A stretch of 54,429 nt of DNA from Vibrio thalassae (GTDB lineage: Bacteria > Pseudomonadota > Gammaproteobacteria > Enterobacterales > Vibrionaceae), in the NCBI RefSeq assembly GCF_900089835.1, contig NZ_OANU01000047.1, forward strand, positions 1-54,429. Direction: 5' to 3'. Below the pieces are notes generated by a model, which made no database searches, was not told where the DNA came from, and saw only the letters and a program-made list of their open reading frames with translations. Positions 26,650-35,993 of the stretch are shown piece after piece. Position 1 is the first letter of the stretch. Each line of letters opens with the position of its first letter. The translations under genes were made by a program, and so were the position numbers.

Positions 26650-27885
26650 ATGTCAGGCTCACTTTTCAACGATCGTATTATTCAAAGCGCATTAGACCTA
26701 GACGTATACAAAATCAATATGATGTTTGCGGCGTTCACGCATTACCCGCAGACAGAGGTGCGTTATGAGCTCATTGTGCGATCAGAAGAAGACTTGTCTG
26801 ACCTAAAAGCTTCAATTGAGAAGGAAATAAACGGGCTATCAGTATGTCATTTCTCCCCGGCTGATATCGCTTATTTACAGGTTCAAGCGCCTTATTTGAG
26901 CCAAGATTTCCTCGCTTATTTGTCAGGTTTTTCATTCAACCCGTTGCAGCAAGTCACAGTATCAGAAAACAATGGACAGTTAAGTGTGTCAATTAAAGGG
27001 ATTTGGCACGAAACCACTCTTTACGAAACCTTGGTGATGAGTATTATCTCAGAAGTTCGCAGTCGTCATCGTTGGAGTAATATTCCCTATTCACAGTTTA
27101 TTGACACCCTTGAGCAAAAAGTGTCAAAACTTAAAGCCGAGCTAAAGCAGCGATCGATTAGCAACCTTCAGTTTTCAGAGATGGGCAGCCGTCGCCGTTA
27201 TAGTGCTCAAGTTCAACACGATGTCGTTCGCTATTTCAGCCAGCACGCGCCTGAGCTGATGAGTGGCACGAGCAATTACCACTTAGCAAAAGCATTAAAT
27301 CTGACGCCAATTGGGACGGTAGCACACGAATGGTTTATGGCTCATCAAGCACTTGTAGAGCCAGCTCAGTCGCAACAAATCGCTCTTGACCTTTGGCAAA
27401 CAACATTCGACGGAAAACTTGGCATTGCTCTGACTGATACCATCGGTATTGATGCCTTTTTACGAGACTTCAATCTTGAGCGAGCGACTGACTACGTTGG
27501 TGTACGTCACGATTCAGGCAACCCTTATGAGTGGGGTGATAAAATGATCGCTCATTATCAATCTTTAAATATTGATCCAATGTCGAAGATTCTGATTTTT
27601 ACCGATGGCTTAAATTTCACGGATGCCCTCGATATCTGCGAGTATTTCGAAGGTCGAGCGAACATCAGTTTTGGCATCGGTACTTTCCTTGCTAACGATA
27701 TGGGAGATTGGCATCAAAATGGCGCTCAATATCAACCCTTGTCTATCGTCGTCAAAATGGCCGAATGCAATGGTCGTCCGGTTGCAAAAATCAGCGACGA
27801 GCCTGAGAAAGCGATGTGTGAAGACGAGGTCTTTTTAGCTGAGTTAAAGAAAAGCTTTGGCGTGCAAAGCAAATTTGCGGCATAG
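26650..27885 (+). CDS. pncB: Nicotinate phosphoribosyltransferase
   Basis: PncB joins nicotinate to PRPP, using ATP, to form nicotinate mononucleotide in the Preiss-Handler route of NAD salvage. The 411-residue protein aligns with E. coli PncB along its length: LDLDVYKINMMFAAF, FSEMGSRRRYS, LTPIGTVAHEWFMAHQAL, GIALTDTIGIDAFLRDF, VGVRHDSGNPYEWGDK, SFGIGTFLAND and VVKMAECNGRPVAKISD. The ATG has AGGA at 7 bases. The histidine in RHDSG is the autophosphorylation site of the family. It is divergent from pncA. Confidence 0.95.
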   Translation: MSGSLFNDRIIQSALDLDVYKINMMFAAFTHYPQTEVRYELIVRSEEDLSDLKASIEKEINGLSVCHFSPADIAYLQVQAPYLSQDFLAYLSGFSFNPLQQVTVSENNGQLSVSIKGIWHETTLYETLVMSIISEVRSRHRWSNIPYSQFIDTLEQKVSKLKAELKQRSISNLQFSEMGSRRRYSAQVQHDVVRYFSQHAPELMSGTSNYHLAKALNLTPIGTVAHEWFMAHQALVEPAQSQQIALDLWQTTFDGKLGIALTDTIGIDAFLRDFNLERATDYVGVRHDSGNPYEWGDKMIAHYQSLNIDPMSKILIFTDGLNFTDALDICEYFEGRANISFGIGTFLANDMGDWHQNGAQYQPLSIVVKMAECNGRPVAKISDEPEKAMCEDEVFLAELKKSFGVQSKFAA

Positions 27886-27909
27886 CATCGCATTAGAGAC
27901 CTAGCCGCT

Positions 27910-28125
27910 CTATTTCCATCCTTGAAGCCATTTATCGCTGTCTTTCAACTCGGTCCAATCAATAGGATACTCCTTGCGAGACAGCACAGCTTCAAGCTTG
28001 CACGACATCACCGTGCCATCTTCGTCAAACTTCACCTGTGACACTAAAAAGTGCTTTTCCCTCTTGAGTGGCTTGACTGCCGTCCATTTACTATTGGGAA
28101 GTTTTATTGGATTAATACGATTCAT
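27910..28125 (-). CDS. TIGR02450-type tryptophan-rich small protein
   Basis: The 71-residue protein begins MNRINPIKLPNSKWTAVKPLKREKHFLV and has tryptophans at SKWTAV, IDWTEL and DKWLQGW, the pattern of the TIGR02450 family. Its function is unknown, and members are short cytoplasmic proteins found across gammaproteobacteria. It lies convergent to pncB and upstream of nothing on its strand except acpH. Only this family assignment is supported. Confidence 0.8.
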   Translation of the reverse strand: MNRINPIKLPNSKWTAVKPLKREKHFLVSQVKFDEDGTVMSCKLEAVLSRKEYPIDWTELKDSDKWLQGWK

Positions 28126-28216
28126 CGATAGCCCATCATCGTCTGTATATCACTAAAATTTCTTTTACGCTTAATAACTTGGATAAGTTCAAACAAGATT
28201 GACTGAACAAAACGAA

Positions 28217-28804
28217 TCATTGCATAACCTTGGCAACTTTTATCGTTTGCGCTAGAACTTCGGGGTATAGCTCAGCAAAAAAGCCAGAGAATTCATGATA
28301 GTTCTGTTCCAACTGCAGGCCGCAATCTGCCAGCGGCGTCATCCTCATACTTCTTTGGGACATTCTTTCCAAGGCGTATTTGATGTTCGCAAGATCGCTG
28401 TAGGACTCTAGCCAACGCCCCCGCCACATATGAGCGGTCATCGCAATGAATCGCTCGGGTAACACTTCTTTCTCCCGCGTAATGTCCGTTTCGGCACGAT
28501 CAACAAATTCTTTCAAGGATTGAGGATGATAGTCTTGCCAATGTTTGGCTAAACAGTGGTCCCAAAACATGTCCATTGCGATAGGTGCAAATCGTTTTAA
28601 GCTTGAGTCAAAGCGCTGTTTGCAGTGTTTTATGATGATGTGATTGTCGGTATAGGAGTCAACAAAGCGATGCAATTTTATTCCTTGGCTAATCTTGGCA
28701 CTATAGGCCTTCGAAGGGTCTCCCTTTACAAAGTCGCCAAGCAGATTTCCCAGCAAACTGCTTTGGCAATGATCAGCGATATGCAGATGTGCTAAAAAGT
28801 TCAT
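28217..28804 (-). CDS. acpH: Acyl carrier protein phosphodiesterase
   Basis: AcpH removes the 4'-phosphopantetheine arm from acyl carrier protein. The 195-residue protein begins MNFLAHLHIADHCQSSLLGNLLGDFVKG, the family signature. GIKLHRFVDSYTDNH and the histidine- and aspartate-bearing FWDHCLAKHW follow, typical of this HD-like fold. The length equals the family norm (about 193). It is monocistronic, with the unlinked 71-residue gene 91 bases downstream. Confidence 0.9.
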   Translation of the reverse strand: MNFLAHLHIADHCQSSLLGNLLGDFVKGDPSKAYSAKISQGIKLHRFVDSYTDNHIIIKHCKQRFDSSLKRFAPIAMDMFWDHCLAKHWQDYHPQSLKEFVDRAETDITREKEVLPERFIAMTAHMWRGRWLESYSDLANIKYALERMSQRSMRMTPLADCGLQLEQNYHEFSGFFAELYPEVLAQTIKVAKVMQ

Positions 28805-28991
28805 AACTCTCCGTTGCGTGGTGTTTGCTACATTGTGGTGTCTGTTATTCAGATGGTCAAATCGAGCAGCGTTGAGACACTGTCAGCACCTGCAGTGTAA
28901 ATCTGACGAAACACCCAATAAAAACCTGATCTGAGTCATTCACTCGACACCCCTTGTCGGCGCATATAACATCGCGTCCCCTAGATTTGCG

Positions 28992-29010
28992 AAGCTTCAT
29001 GACGAAGCTT
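28992..29010 (+). promoter_or_regulatory. Hairpin in the leader of the YitT-family gene
   Basis: A 7-bp stem AAGCTTC/GAAGCTT with a 5-base loop lies about 43 bases before the start codon and is followed by TTTTGC. It could be a weak attenuator or the end of an upstream transcript. Its role is inferred only. Confidence 0.35.
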
Positions 29011-29052
29011 TTGCTATTTCATATCGTTCGGATTATCAAAGGAAGTGTCTTT

Positions 29053-29661
29053 ATGGACAAAGATCATAGCCTTAGAGAGAACCTGCTCGCTCTAATTCTT
29101 GGCAGTGCACTGGTATCACTTGGCGTTATCTTTTTCAATCAAGTAGGGCTACTCACAGGTGGCACCGCAGGACTTGCACTGTTTATCACAAAGGTGACTG
29201 GGCTTAGCTTCGGTCAAGTCTTTTTCATGCTTAACCTGCCTTTTTACATTCTTTCGGTCACACGAATGGGATGGCAGTTCACCATCAATACCTTTATTGC
29301 CGTGAGTATCGTGTCATTCGCGGTAGACCATCTCCATCATGTGATCCAAATCGCCCATATCGAACCTATCTATGCCGCACTTATTGGCGGAGGGCTCATC
29401 GGTATCGGCATGCTGGTCATCTTCCGCCATAAAATGAGCTTGGGTGGCTTTAATATTCTTGCTCTGTTCCTGCAAGAGCGATTTGGCATTCGTGCAGGTA
29501 AAGTTCAAATGGCGCTAGACTGCACTATTGTCGTTTTATCACTATTTGTGGTCGATGTTTATCTCATCGCGCTATCCGTTGTCGGCGCGATAGCAACCAA
29601 CCTCATTTTAGCAATGAACCACAAGCCGGGGCGCTATCAGCCTCTGCCGAGCCAGTCTTAG
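29053..29661 (+). CDS. YitT-family membrane protein
   Basis: ATG 29053 has GGAAG upstream and starts MDKDHSLRENLLALILGSALV. The frame is open for 99 more bases upstream but carries no supporting start. The 202-residue protein has about five hydrophobic helices, with the glycine-rich loops VGLLTGGTAGLALFIT and MSLGGFNILALFLQERFG of the family. YitT-type proteins are inner-membrane proteins of unknown transport role. The C-terminal YitT_C domain of larger homologues appears absent, so this is a short form. It diverges from acpH. Confidence 0.8.
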   Translation: MDKDHSLRENLLALILGSALVSLGVIFFNQVGLLTGGTAGLALFITKVTGLSFGQVFFMLNLPFYILSVTRMGWQFTINTFIAVSIVSFAVDHLHHVIQIAHIEPIYAALIGGGLIGIGMLVIFRHKMSLGGFNILALFLQERFGIRAGKVQMALDCTIVVLSLFVVDVYLIALSVVGAIATNLILAMNHKPGRYQPLPSQS

Positions 29662-29687
29662 AACTCGGTTTCTAAGCGTCGTCCGGG

Positions 29688-30260
29688 CTAGGCTACGATA
29701 AAATCAAATTGAGCGCGTGCGCTTCCTGTCACGTCTTTGACGTCGATTTGAAGTAGCTCACGCTCACTCCCACCCCACCACTCCGTTCCTGTTTGGCCTT
29801 TTAAATACAATTGTGTCGTCAGCAGTTCTTTGTGGTTGTGCCATAGTTTGACATGAATGTGAGGTGGTCTGCCGGTGTACGGTACTGGGTATAACGTAGT
29901 AAAACTGAACCGCCCCTCTTCGTTTGATTCAGTCGCGCCATAACCTGCAAAACTGCGGTCAAATCGCTCTACGCTAGGCTGTCTCGGGTGGTCATATACC
30001 CCTGCACCATCACATTGCCAGATTTCCACGCGAACTTGCTTTAAAGGTTCACCCTTTACCGTTTTTACTTGGCCAAAAAGCTCGAGGGTTTTGCCTACAA
30101 GCGTTGATGGATTAACAATGAGGTTTGAGCGAAGTGGAATCGTGTTAACAGGATAAAATGGACCTTGTGCCTGTGAAGGCGTTTTGGACCAGCGTGCCTT
30201 AGCTAACACTGGCCATGCAAACCACACTGAGCAAACGGTTAGAAAATCTCGTCTTTGCAT
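29688..30260 (-). CDS. Intradiol ring-cleavage dioxygenase family protein, exported
   Basis: ATG 30260 has GGAGG upstream and gives MQRRDFLTVCSVWFAWPVLAKA, a signal of twin-arginine flavour (RR-x-F-L), so the protein is probably exported. The mature region carries the dioxygenase core. It shows EIWQCDGAGVYDHP, FTTLYPVPYTGRPPHIHVKLW with the Tyr and His-x-His ligands of Fe3+, and a C-terminal TQLYLKGQTG strand. Catechol-type intradiol enzymes open aromatic rings, but in this exported group the substrate is unknown. At about 190 residues it is shorter than catechol dioxygenases. It converges on the YitT-family gene. Confidence 0.8.
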   Translation of the reverse strand: MQRRDFLTVCSVWFAWPVLAKARWSKTPSQAQGPFYPVNTIPLRSNLIVNPSTLVGKTLELFGQVKTVKGEPLKQVRVEIWQCDGAGVYDHPRQPSVERFDRSFAGYGATESNEEGRFSFTTLYPVPYTGRPPHIHVKLWHNHKELLTTQLYLKGQTGTEWWGGSERELLQIDVKDVTGSARAQFDFIVA

Positions 30261-30372
30261 TGTACATTCCTCCACTTCTGGTAAACCAAGTGTGGCGCAC
30301 GTTGCTCGGATTGCGAGTTTTTCATTACGTTCACATGTTAAGTTTTTACGTAACGGCACTCGTTAGAAGAGG

Positions 30373-30420
30373 TGAGAAACCAAAAAGCCAGTAGTGAACT
30401 ACTGGCTTTTTGGTTTCTCA
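30373..30420. terminator. Bidirectional terminator, perfect 23-bp stem
   Basis: The left arm 30373-30395 and the right arm 30398-30420 are exact reverse complements separated by two bases (GA). The inner half is GC-containing (GCCAGTAGT) and is flanked by A5/T5 tracts. It ends the dhaM transcript on the minus strand 8 bases after the stop. On the plus strand it would block anything from the dioxygenase side. Confidence 0.85.
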
Positions 30421-30427
30421 ACGATAG

Positions 30428-32824
30428 TTATGCAAGTGCAAAATCAAGAGAACGTACTTTTTGTTTAAGCTCTGGAATCAGCGTAGAGCTGGCGCTGAAT
30501 TTTCTCAGCCCAAGACCTATCAATAGTTCTGTCGCTTTTACATCCCCGGCCATCTCACCGCACATACTGACCGAAATGCCGGCTCTGTTTGCCGATTGAA
30601 TGGTCAGTTCGATGGCTTTGATCACTGCCGGTTCAAAGTAATTAACGAGCTCGGCGACTTCGGTATTCCCTCGGTCAGCAGCCATAACATACTGAGTCAG
30701 GTCATTAGTACCGATTGAGAAGAAATCGACCTCTTCCGCTAAAGCGTCCGCGTTGAACACCGCCGCTGGCACTTCAATCATAATACCAACCGGCAAAGTG
30801 GATTCAGATATGCCCAACTTTTCACACTGTTTCGTGATCAGCGCTTTCACTGCTTTCACTTCCGCAACCGTTGCAATCATTGGAATCATCAATTGAATAT
30901 TAGGTTGCTCTTCATAAGCTCTTAAAATAGCACGCAGCTGGGTTTCAAATAGCGCTTCATGCTTCAAGCAAAGGCGCACGCCACGCTGACCCAAGAACGG
31001 GTTTTCTTCTTCCGGCATCGGATACGCTGCAAGCGGTTTGTCACCACCAACATCGAGACTACGAATTGTAATTGGCTTGTCGCCAAACGCCGCTGCAATC
31101 TCTTTGTAGACGATATATTGCTCATCTTCTGTTGGCAGCTCCGCACTTTCTTGGAACAAGAACTCGGTGCGGAACAGACCCACGCCCTCTGCACCATTGG
31201 TTATCGCCGCTTCAACATCTTCCGGGCCACCTATGTTCGCAAGTGCGTGAATCGTTGTGCCATCTTGGGTCACTGCTTGTGATTGAGCGTGCTGTAACGC
31301 AATTTCTTGCGCCGCAAGCCATTCGTGACGCTTGCTATTGAGCTCTTCTTGAATCGCTTGAGTTGGCGCAAACCACAATAGACCACTAAAGCCATCTACC
31401 GTAATGATATCGCCTACTTTCACTTGTTCAAGACAGCTTTGTACTTTAACGATCGCAGGAATTCCCATCGCTCTGGCTAGAATAGCGCTGTGGGACGTTT
31501 TACCGCCTTCAGTTAAACAGATAGCGACGACTTTCGACTTATCAAGACCTGCTACATCAGAAGGCATCAAATCTCGCGCTAGTAGAACACTTGGCTCAGC
31601 AATGGTGATCGCCTTTGGCTTCTCACCCGTTAATGACAGCATCACTTGACGACAAATATCATAAACGTCCGCTTCACGCTCGCGCATGTATTGGCTGTCT
31701 GCCGCTTGGTATTGTGCCGCGAGCGACATCATCACATCCATCCACGCTTGTTCAGCGATTAACTCCGCTGACACTTTTGCTTCTGCTTGAGCGGCAATTT
31801 CAGGGTCAGCTAACATCATGGCATGAGCAGCAAAAATATCACCATGAGGGAGCTTAGCTTGAGCCTCTAGATGTTGTTTAACGTCGGCAACAGCATGTTT
31901 CAGCTTAGCAACTTCTTGTTGTATGTCGGTAAATGGACGCGACGGAACCACTGGCATTTCTTGAGTAAAGATGACCGCTGGGGCAGTTACGATGCCGCCA
32001 TTGACACTAATACCAGCCAACGCACCTTCAATATCGTTTGAAATGGTTGGAGCTTCTTCCAGTACCTCTTGAGCCGTAACGCCTTTCGCCACTTGTTCTG
32101 CTTCGCCAAAGTGATCATTAGCAAGACCAATAAACGCCTCTAGTGCTTGCTGGGCATCACTACCACTGGCATAGAAGGTAATCGACTCATCACAACGAAC
32201 ACCCAATTTGGCAATACTATTCAGACTTTTAGCACTGACTCTTTGCCCTGCTTTTTCTAGATACATATCACAAGAAAAAGGCGCTAGACAGCCAACGATT
32301 GCCGCTGCTGGTCGCGCGTGGATACCGTGCGGGTTTTTGACGTCCCATTCAAAGCTGAGCGCATTCACATCGTCAGCAAGCTCAGGAACAACATTCACCG
32401 CCTGCGGGGCGTTCTCTTCGCCTAGATGTTCTTTTTTCACGTCTAAAGCACTTGATGCTTCTGCGATAACCGCTTCAATGGATAAACCAGCGGCGGCGGC
32501 AACTGACGCAGCCATTGTACCTTCGACGATTGGCGCAGAGACTAACGCGACTTTGTCACGAATCTCATCATCCAACAGCTCCAATGCCATTTCAGTACTC
32601 AGTAGCGCACTACCCAAGTCCATAAGAACAACTGCGCCATCTTGGTCACAGACCTGTTCAATCGCACCCATCACGGCGATGGCATCGGTGCCGATTGGGT
32701 TCTCGGGATCATCTACCCCAGCTGCAATCGCAATATTAGCTTTGCCCTGCGTCATTTGAGTGGCCAGTTCGGCCACTCCTTCTGCTAATAGGCGGCTATG
32801 CGATACTACTACAATGCCTACCAT
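30428..32824 (-). CDS. dhaM: PTS-dependent dihydroxyacetone kinase phosphoryl carrier DhaM (EIIA-HPr-EI)
   Basis: DhaM passes phosphate from PEP to the ADP bound in DhaL. Domains run in order: an EIIA-type fold (residues 1-130, His in VVVSHSRLLAEG), HPr (about 155-245, PHGIHARPAAAI), then Enzyme I (about 270-798). The last has GGKTSHSAILARAMGIPAI as the phospho-histidine site and a full PEP-binding barrel (RTEFLFQE, GTNDLTQYV, SMCGEMAG). At 798 residues it is far longer than E. coli DhaM (472), whose EI part is truncated. This protein could therefore be charged directly by PEP. Start ATG 32824 has AGGA upstream, and the gene lies 2 bases after dhaL. Confidence 0.95.
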   Translation of the reverse strand: MVGIVVVSHSRLLAEGVAELATQMTQGKANIAIAAGVDDPENPIGTDAIAVMGAIEQVCDQDGAVVLMDLGSALLSTEMALELLDDEIRDKVALVSAPIVEGTMAASVAAAAGLSIEAVIAEASSALDVKKEHLGEENAPQAVNVVPELADDVNALSFEWDVKNPHGIHARPAAAIVGCLAPFSCDMYLEKAGQRVSAKSLNSIAKLGVRCDESITFYASGSDAQQALEAFIGLANDHFGEAEQVAKGVTAQEVLEEAPTISNDIEGALAGISVNGGIVTAPAVIFTQEMPVVPSRPFTDIQQEVAKLKHAVADVKQHLEAQAKLPHGDIFAAHAMMLADPEIAAQAEAKVSAELIAEQAWMDVMMSLAAQYQAADSQYMREREADVYDICRQVMLSLTGEKPKAITIAEPSVLLARDLMPSDVAGLDKSKVVAICLTEGGKTSHSAILARAMGIPAIVKVQSCLEQVKVGDIITVDGFSGLLWFAPTQAIQEELNSKRHEWLAAQEIALQHAQSQAVTQDGTTIHALANIGGPEDVEAAITNGAEGVGLFRTEFLFQESAELPTEDEQYIVYKEIAAAFGDKPITIRSLDVGGDKPLAAYPMPEEENPFLGQRGVRLCLKHEALFETQLRAILRAYEEQPNIQLMIPMIATVAEVKAVKALITKQCEKLGISESTLPVGIMIEVPAAVFNADALAEEVDFFSIGTNDLTQYVMAADRGNTEVAELVNYFEPAVIKAIELTIQSANRAGISVSMCGEMAGDVKATELLIGLGLRKFSASSTLIPELKQKVRSLDFALA

Positions 32825-32826
32825 GC

Positions 32827-33462
32827 TTACTTTCCTGCTATCGCCTGTCTTAGCGCTTTAATCATAAGAAGTGATGACGTCGCGCCAGGGTCTTGATGAC
32901 CGATACTACGCTCACCTAAATAGCTTGCACGGCCTTTCTTCGCTTGCATTTCAATCGTTGAAGTTGCGCTTTTCTCTGCGACTTCCACCATTTCATCAAG
33001 TAGATGGTCTGGGCTAGTACCGTTCTCTAGAGATGTTTTCATCTCATTAAGCACAGGTAACCAGACATCACACATCGTCTTGTCACCCTGCTCCGCTTTA
33101 CCGCGTGAGATAACGCCATCAACACCGCTCTTGAGATCATCAATCAGCTCTTGAAAGGTCAACGATTCACGGCTTCCCACCGAAGCAGCTGTACGAATAA
33201 ATAGTGTACCGTAAAGCGGACCACTCGCACCGCCGACGCTAGAAAGCAGAGTCATACCGGTGTTTTTCAAGATCGCTGAAATATTTTGCTTTTCAACGTT
33301 CGGTAATGTTTCTCTTACTTTTTTGAAGCCACGGTTCATGTTAAGGCCGTGGTCTGCATCACCAATATCACGATCAAGATCAGTGAGAAAATCTTGGTTT
33401 TCTTCGTACGATACCGCGCAAAGTTCAAGCCAATTAATGATGTGTTGTTTTTCAATTTGCAT
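32827..33462 (-). CDS. dhaL: Dihydroxyacetone kinase ADP-binding subunit DhaL
   Basis: DhaL holds ADP as a permanent cofactor and transfers phosphate from DhaM to dihydroxyacetone in DhaK. The 211-residue helical-barrel protein shows TDLDRDIGDADHGLNMNRGF, with the Mg2+/ADP aspartates, then SVGGASGPLYGTLF and GDKTMCDVWLP. RASYLGERSIGHQDPGA lies near the end. ATG 33462 is preceded by GAGG, 15 bases after dhaK. It belongs to the dhaKLM operon. Confidence 0.95.
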   Translation of the reverse strand: MQIEKQHIINWLELCAVSYEENQDFLTDLDRDIGDADHGLNMNRGFKKVRETLPNVEKQNISAILKNTGMTLLSSVGGASGPLYGTLFIRTAASVGSRESLTFQELIDDLKSGVDGVISRGKAEQGDKTMCDVWLPVLNEMKTSLENGTSPDHLLDEMVEVAEKSATSTIEMQAKKGRASYLGERSIGHQDPGATSSLLMIKALRQAIAGK

Positions 33463-33477
33463 GTCTAAATCCTCGGC

Positions 33478-34536
33478 TTACCACTTCATTGCTGCTGTAT
33501 CTACTGGAGCATCGAATAGCTCTAGCATTTCTTTATCTGCTTTTAGAAGTGTGATTGACACGCCTTCCATGTTCAGTGATGTACAGTAGTTACCTACCAA
33601 GTTACGAGCGATGCAGAACCCTTCTTTCGCACAGTTTTGAGCAAGACGGTTATAAACGCCGTAAAGCTCAGACTCAGGTGTTGCACCAAGACCGTTAACA
33701 ATCACGATGTAATCATGATCCGTTTCGAAGTTCTCGATTGTAGACTCCACTTCATCCCATTGGCCTTCTACACGGTTCCAAATACGCAAGGTACGGCTGT
33801 AGGCAATGTTCTCTTTTAGCTCAAGGAACATCTTATCTACCAACTCATCAGCATTGGTGTATTTGATACGCGCAATGCCTGGTTCGCCGTGAATCCCTAC
33901 ACCAAACTCAACTTCATCATCTTCAAGTTGGAACGATGGTTTACCCGCTGCTGGTACAACACATGCATCTAGGGCAACACCGAACGAACGGCAATTGTTA
34001 TTAATGCGACGTGCCAGTTCTTCACATTGCTCTAACGAATAACCTTTATCTGCTGCAGCGCCGACAATTTTTTCTACAAGAACGGTACCGGCAACGCCAC
34101 GACGACCTGCTGTGTATAGGCTGTCTTTTACCGCTACGTCGTCATCAATCAGCACAGAACCAACTTTGATGCCATCAAAATGAAGCAGCTCTACAGCTGT
34201 CTCAAAGTTCAACACATCGCCTGTGTAGTTTTTGATGAAGAATAAAACACCTTCTCCCGTATTCACTTGATTACCACATTCGTACATTTGGTCTGGTGTT
34301 GGAGAGGTAAACACTTCACCTGGGCAAGCACCGGTCAACATACCTTTACCAATAAAGCCCGCATGCAATGGTTCGTGTCCTGCACCACCACCAGAGACAA
34401 GCGCAACTTGTCCAGGCGTTTCTTCATGCCACATATAGCGAGGCTCGTAGTTTGCTTTCAATTGAGGGCGAGAGGCCGCAAGACCTTCCATTTGCTGTTT
34501 TACAACGTCTTCAACACTATTGATTAGCTTTTTCAT
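33478..34536 (-). CDS. dhaK: Dihydroxyacetone kinase substrate-binding subunit DhaK
   Basis: DhaK binds dihydroxyacetone as a hemiaminal with a histidine, here in GVGIHGEPG near residue 217. Other landmarks are VALVSGGGAGHEPLHAGFIGKGM and LFFIKNYTGDVLNFE. The 352-residue length is usual. It is the first gene of the operon. ATG 34536 has a weak GAGA site. An ATG five bases further upstream is out of frame. The long inverted repeat at 34639-34689 lies in the promoter region shared with gldA. Confidence 0.95.
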   Translation of the reverse strand: MKKLINSVEDVVKQQMEGLAASRPQLKANYEPRYMWHEETPGQVALVSGGGAGHEPLHAGFIGKGMLTGACPGEVFTSPTPDQMYECGNQVNTGEGVLFFIKNYTGDVLNFETAVELLHFDGIKVGSVLIDDDVAVKDSLYTAGRRGVAGTVLVEKIVGAAADKGYSLEQCEELARRINNNCRSFGVALDACVVPAAGKPSFQLEDDEVEFGVGIHGEPGIARIKYTNADELVDKMFLELKENIAYSRTLRIWNRVEGQWDEVESTIENFETDHDYIVIVNGLGATPESELYGVYNRLAQNCAKEGFCIARNLVGNYCTSLNMEGVSITLLKADKEMLELFDAPVDTAAMKW

Positions 34537-34638
34537 GCCATGTTTCTCTTTTGTAATTTTTAATGTTCGTTTAATTAAATTTGTGTAGGTTTGAACCTAT
34601 AATATGAACAATTTCAGCACCGACAACGAAAAGAATTT

Positions 34639-34689
34639 ACGTTCCAAAATGAAACATTTCGCTTTATTTATCGTTTCATTTTGGAACGT
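34639..34689. promoter_or_regulatory. Probable DhaR operator in the dhaK/gldA intergenic region
   Basis: A perfect 17-bp inverted repeat (arms 34639-34655 and 34673-34689) has a 17-base spacer. Each arm is itself near-palindromic, GTTYC-N5-GRAAC, so there are two operator-like half-sites with centres at about 34648 and 34680. These are 32 bases apart, close to three helical turns. The dhaR gene lies nearby. Assignment to DhaR is inference. Confidence 0.6.
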
Positions 34690-34885
34690 GAATTTCGCTA
34701 TTTCGGCATTTTAGTGATCTACTCCAAGATATAAGCTTCCTGTGTATTCTCAGTAAAACTTGCTTTGCTAGCTATGTCATAAAAACAACAAACACAGTGG
34801 AGAATGACTTAGTAAACGCAGTCTCGATACCTATGATGAATCCAACGTTGAAACAAAGATAACCATTAACAGAAGGTCTGAAAAA

Positions 34886-35968
34886 ATGGACAAGATTATT
34901 ATTAGCCCAAGTAAGTATGTTCAAGGTGAAAACGTCTTAGGCTCTATCGCTAGCTATGTAAAAGCACTTGGCGCTAACCCACTTGCTATTGCTGATGAAT
35001 TTGTAACTGGCCTGGTAGGCGAAACGGTAAAAGAAAGCTTTGCTAAAGAAGATATGCCATTAGCAATGGATGTATTTAATGGCGAGTGTTCACGTGTCGA
35101 GATCGACCGTCTTACAGACATCTGCGCGACACAGAAGAATGACGTCATCATCGGTATTGGTGGTGGTAAAACACTCGACACTGCTAAATCGGTTGCGTTC
35201 TACACTAAGATTCCTGTTGTGGTTGTGCCGACTATCGCGTCTACCGATGCACCAACCAGTGCTCTAGCGGTAATTTACACGCCTGAGGGTGAATTCGCTG
35301 AATATTTACTCTTCCCGAAAAACCCAGATATGGTTGTTATGGATACCAAAATCATCGCTGGCGCACCGGTTCGTTTACTCGTTGCTGGTATGGGTGATGC
35401 TTTATCTACTTACTTCGAAGCCCGTGCAAACATGACGTCTGGCAAGTCAACGATGGCTGGCGGCGCACTAACACGCTCTGCTCAAGCTCTAGCTAAACTT
35501 TGCTACGAAACGTTGCTTGAAGACGGCTTGAAAGCAAAAGTTGCTGTAGAAAATGGCGTGAGTACAACCGCTGTTGAAAACATCATCGAAGCAAATACAT
35601 ATCTAAGTGGTATCGGTTTCGAAAGTTCTGGCTTAGCTGCAGCGCATGCGATTCACAACGGTCTAACTAAGCTTGAAGAGTGTCACCACCTCTATCACGG
35701 TGAAAAAGTAGCATTCGGTACATTGGTTCAGCTTGTATTAGAAAATGCACCAATGGAAGAGATCAACACCGTTCTTAACTTCTGTCGTTCAGTAGGTCTA
35801 CCAACCAACCTATTTGACATGGGCGTGAAAGAAATCAATAAAGACAAACTATTTGCAGTCGCAGAAGGCGCAACAGCTGAAGGTGAAACCATTCACAACA
35901 TGCCATTCCCTGTCACGGCACAAAGTGTATTTGCAGCAATCCTTACTGCACACCAACTTGGTCAATAA
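34886..35968 (+). CDS. gldA: Glycerol dehydrogenase (NAD+)
   Basis: GldA oxidises glycerol to dihydroxyacetone, the substrate of DhaKLM. The 360-residue protein has the iron-containing alcohol dehydrogenase fold with a GIGGGKTLDTAKS nucleotide loop and PTIASTDAPTSALAVIY. The zinc ligands are Asp in MGDALSTYFEA and His in AAHAIHNGL and YHGEKVAFGT. ATG 34886 has AAGG upstream. It diverges from dhaK across the shared inverted repeat, which makes co-regulation likely, and ends at an intrinsic terminator. Confidence 0.95.
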   Translation: MDKIIISPSKYVQGENVLGSIASYVKALGANPLAIADEFVTGLVGETVKESFAKEDMPLAMDVFNGECSRVEIDRLTDICATQKNDVIIGIGGGKTLDTAKSVAFYTKIPVVVVPTIASTDAPTSALAVIYTPEGEFAEYLLFPKNPDMVVMDTKIIAGAPVRLLVAGMGDALSTYFEARANMTSGKSTMAGGALTRSAQALAKLCYETLLEDGLKAKVAVENGVSTTAVENIIEANTYLSGIGFESSGLAAAHAIHNGLTKLEECHHLYHGEKVAFGTLVQLVLENAPMEEINTVLNFCRSVGLPTNLFDMGVKEINKDKLFAVAEGATAEGETIHNMPFPVTAQSVFAAILTAHQLGQ

Positions 35969-35993
35969 TATTGTCTCTGTCGTTATGAGAAAC

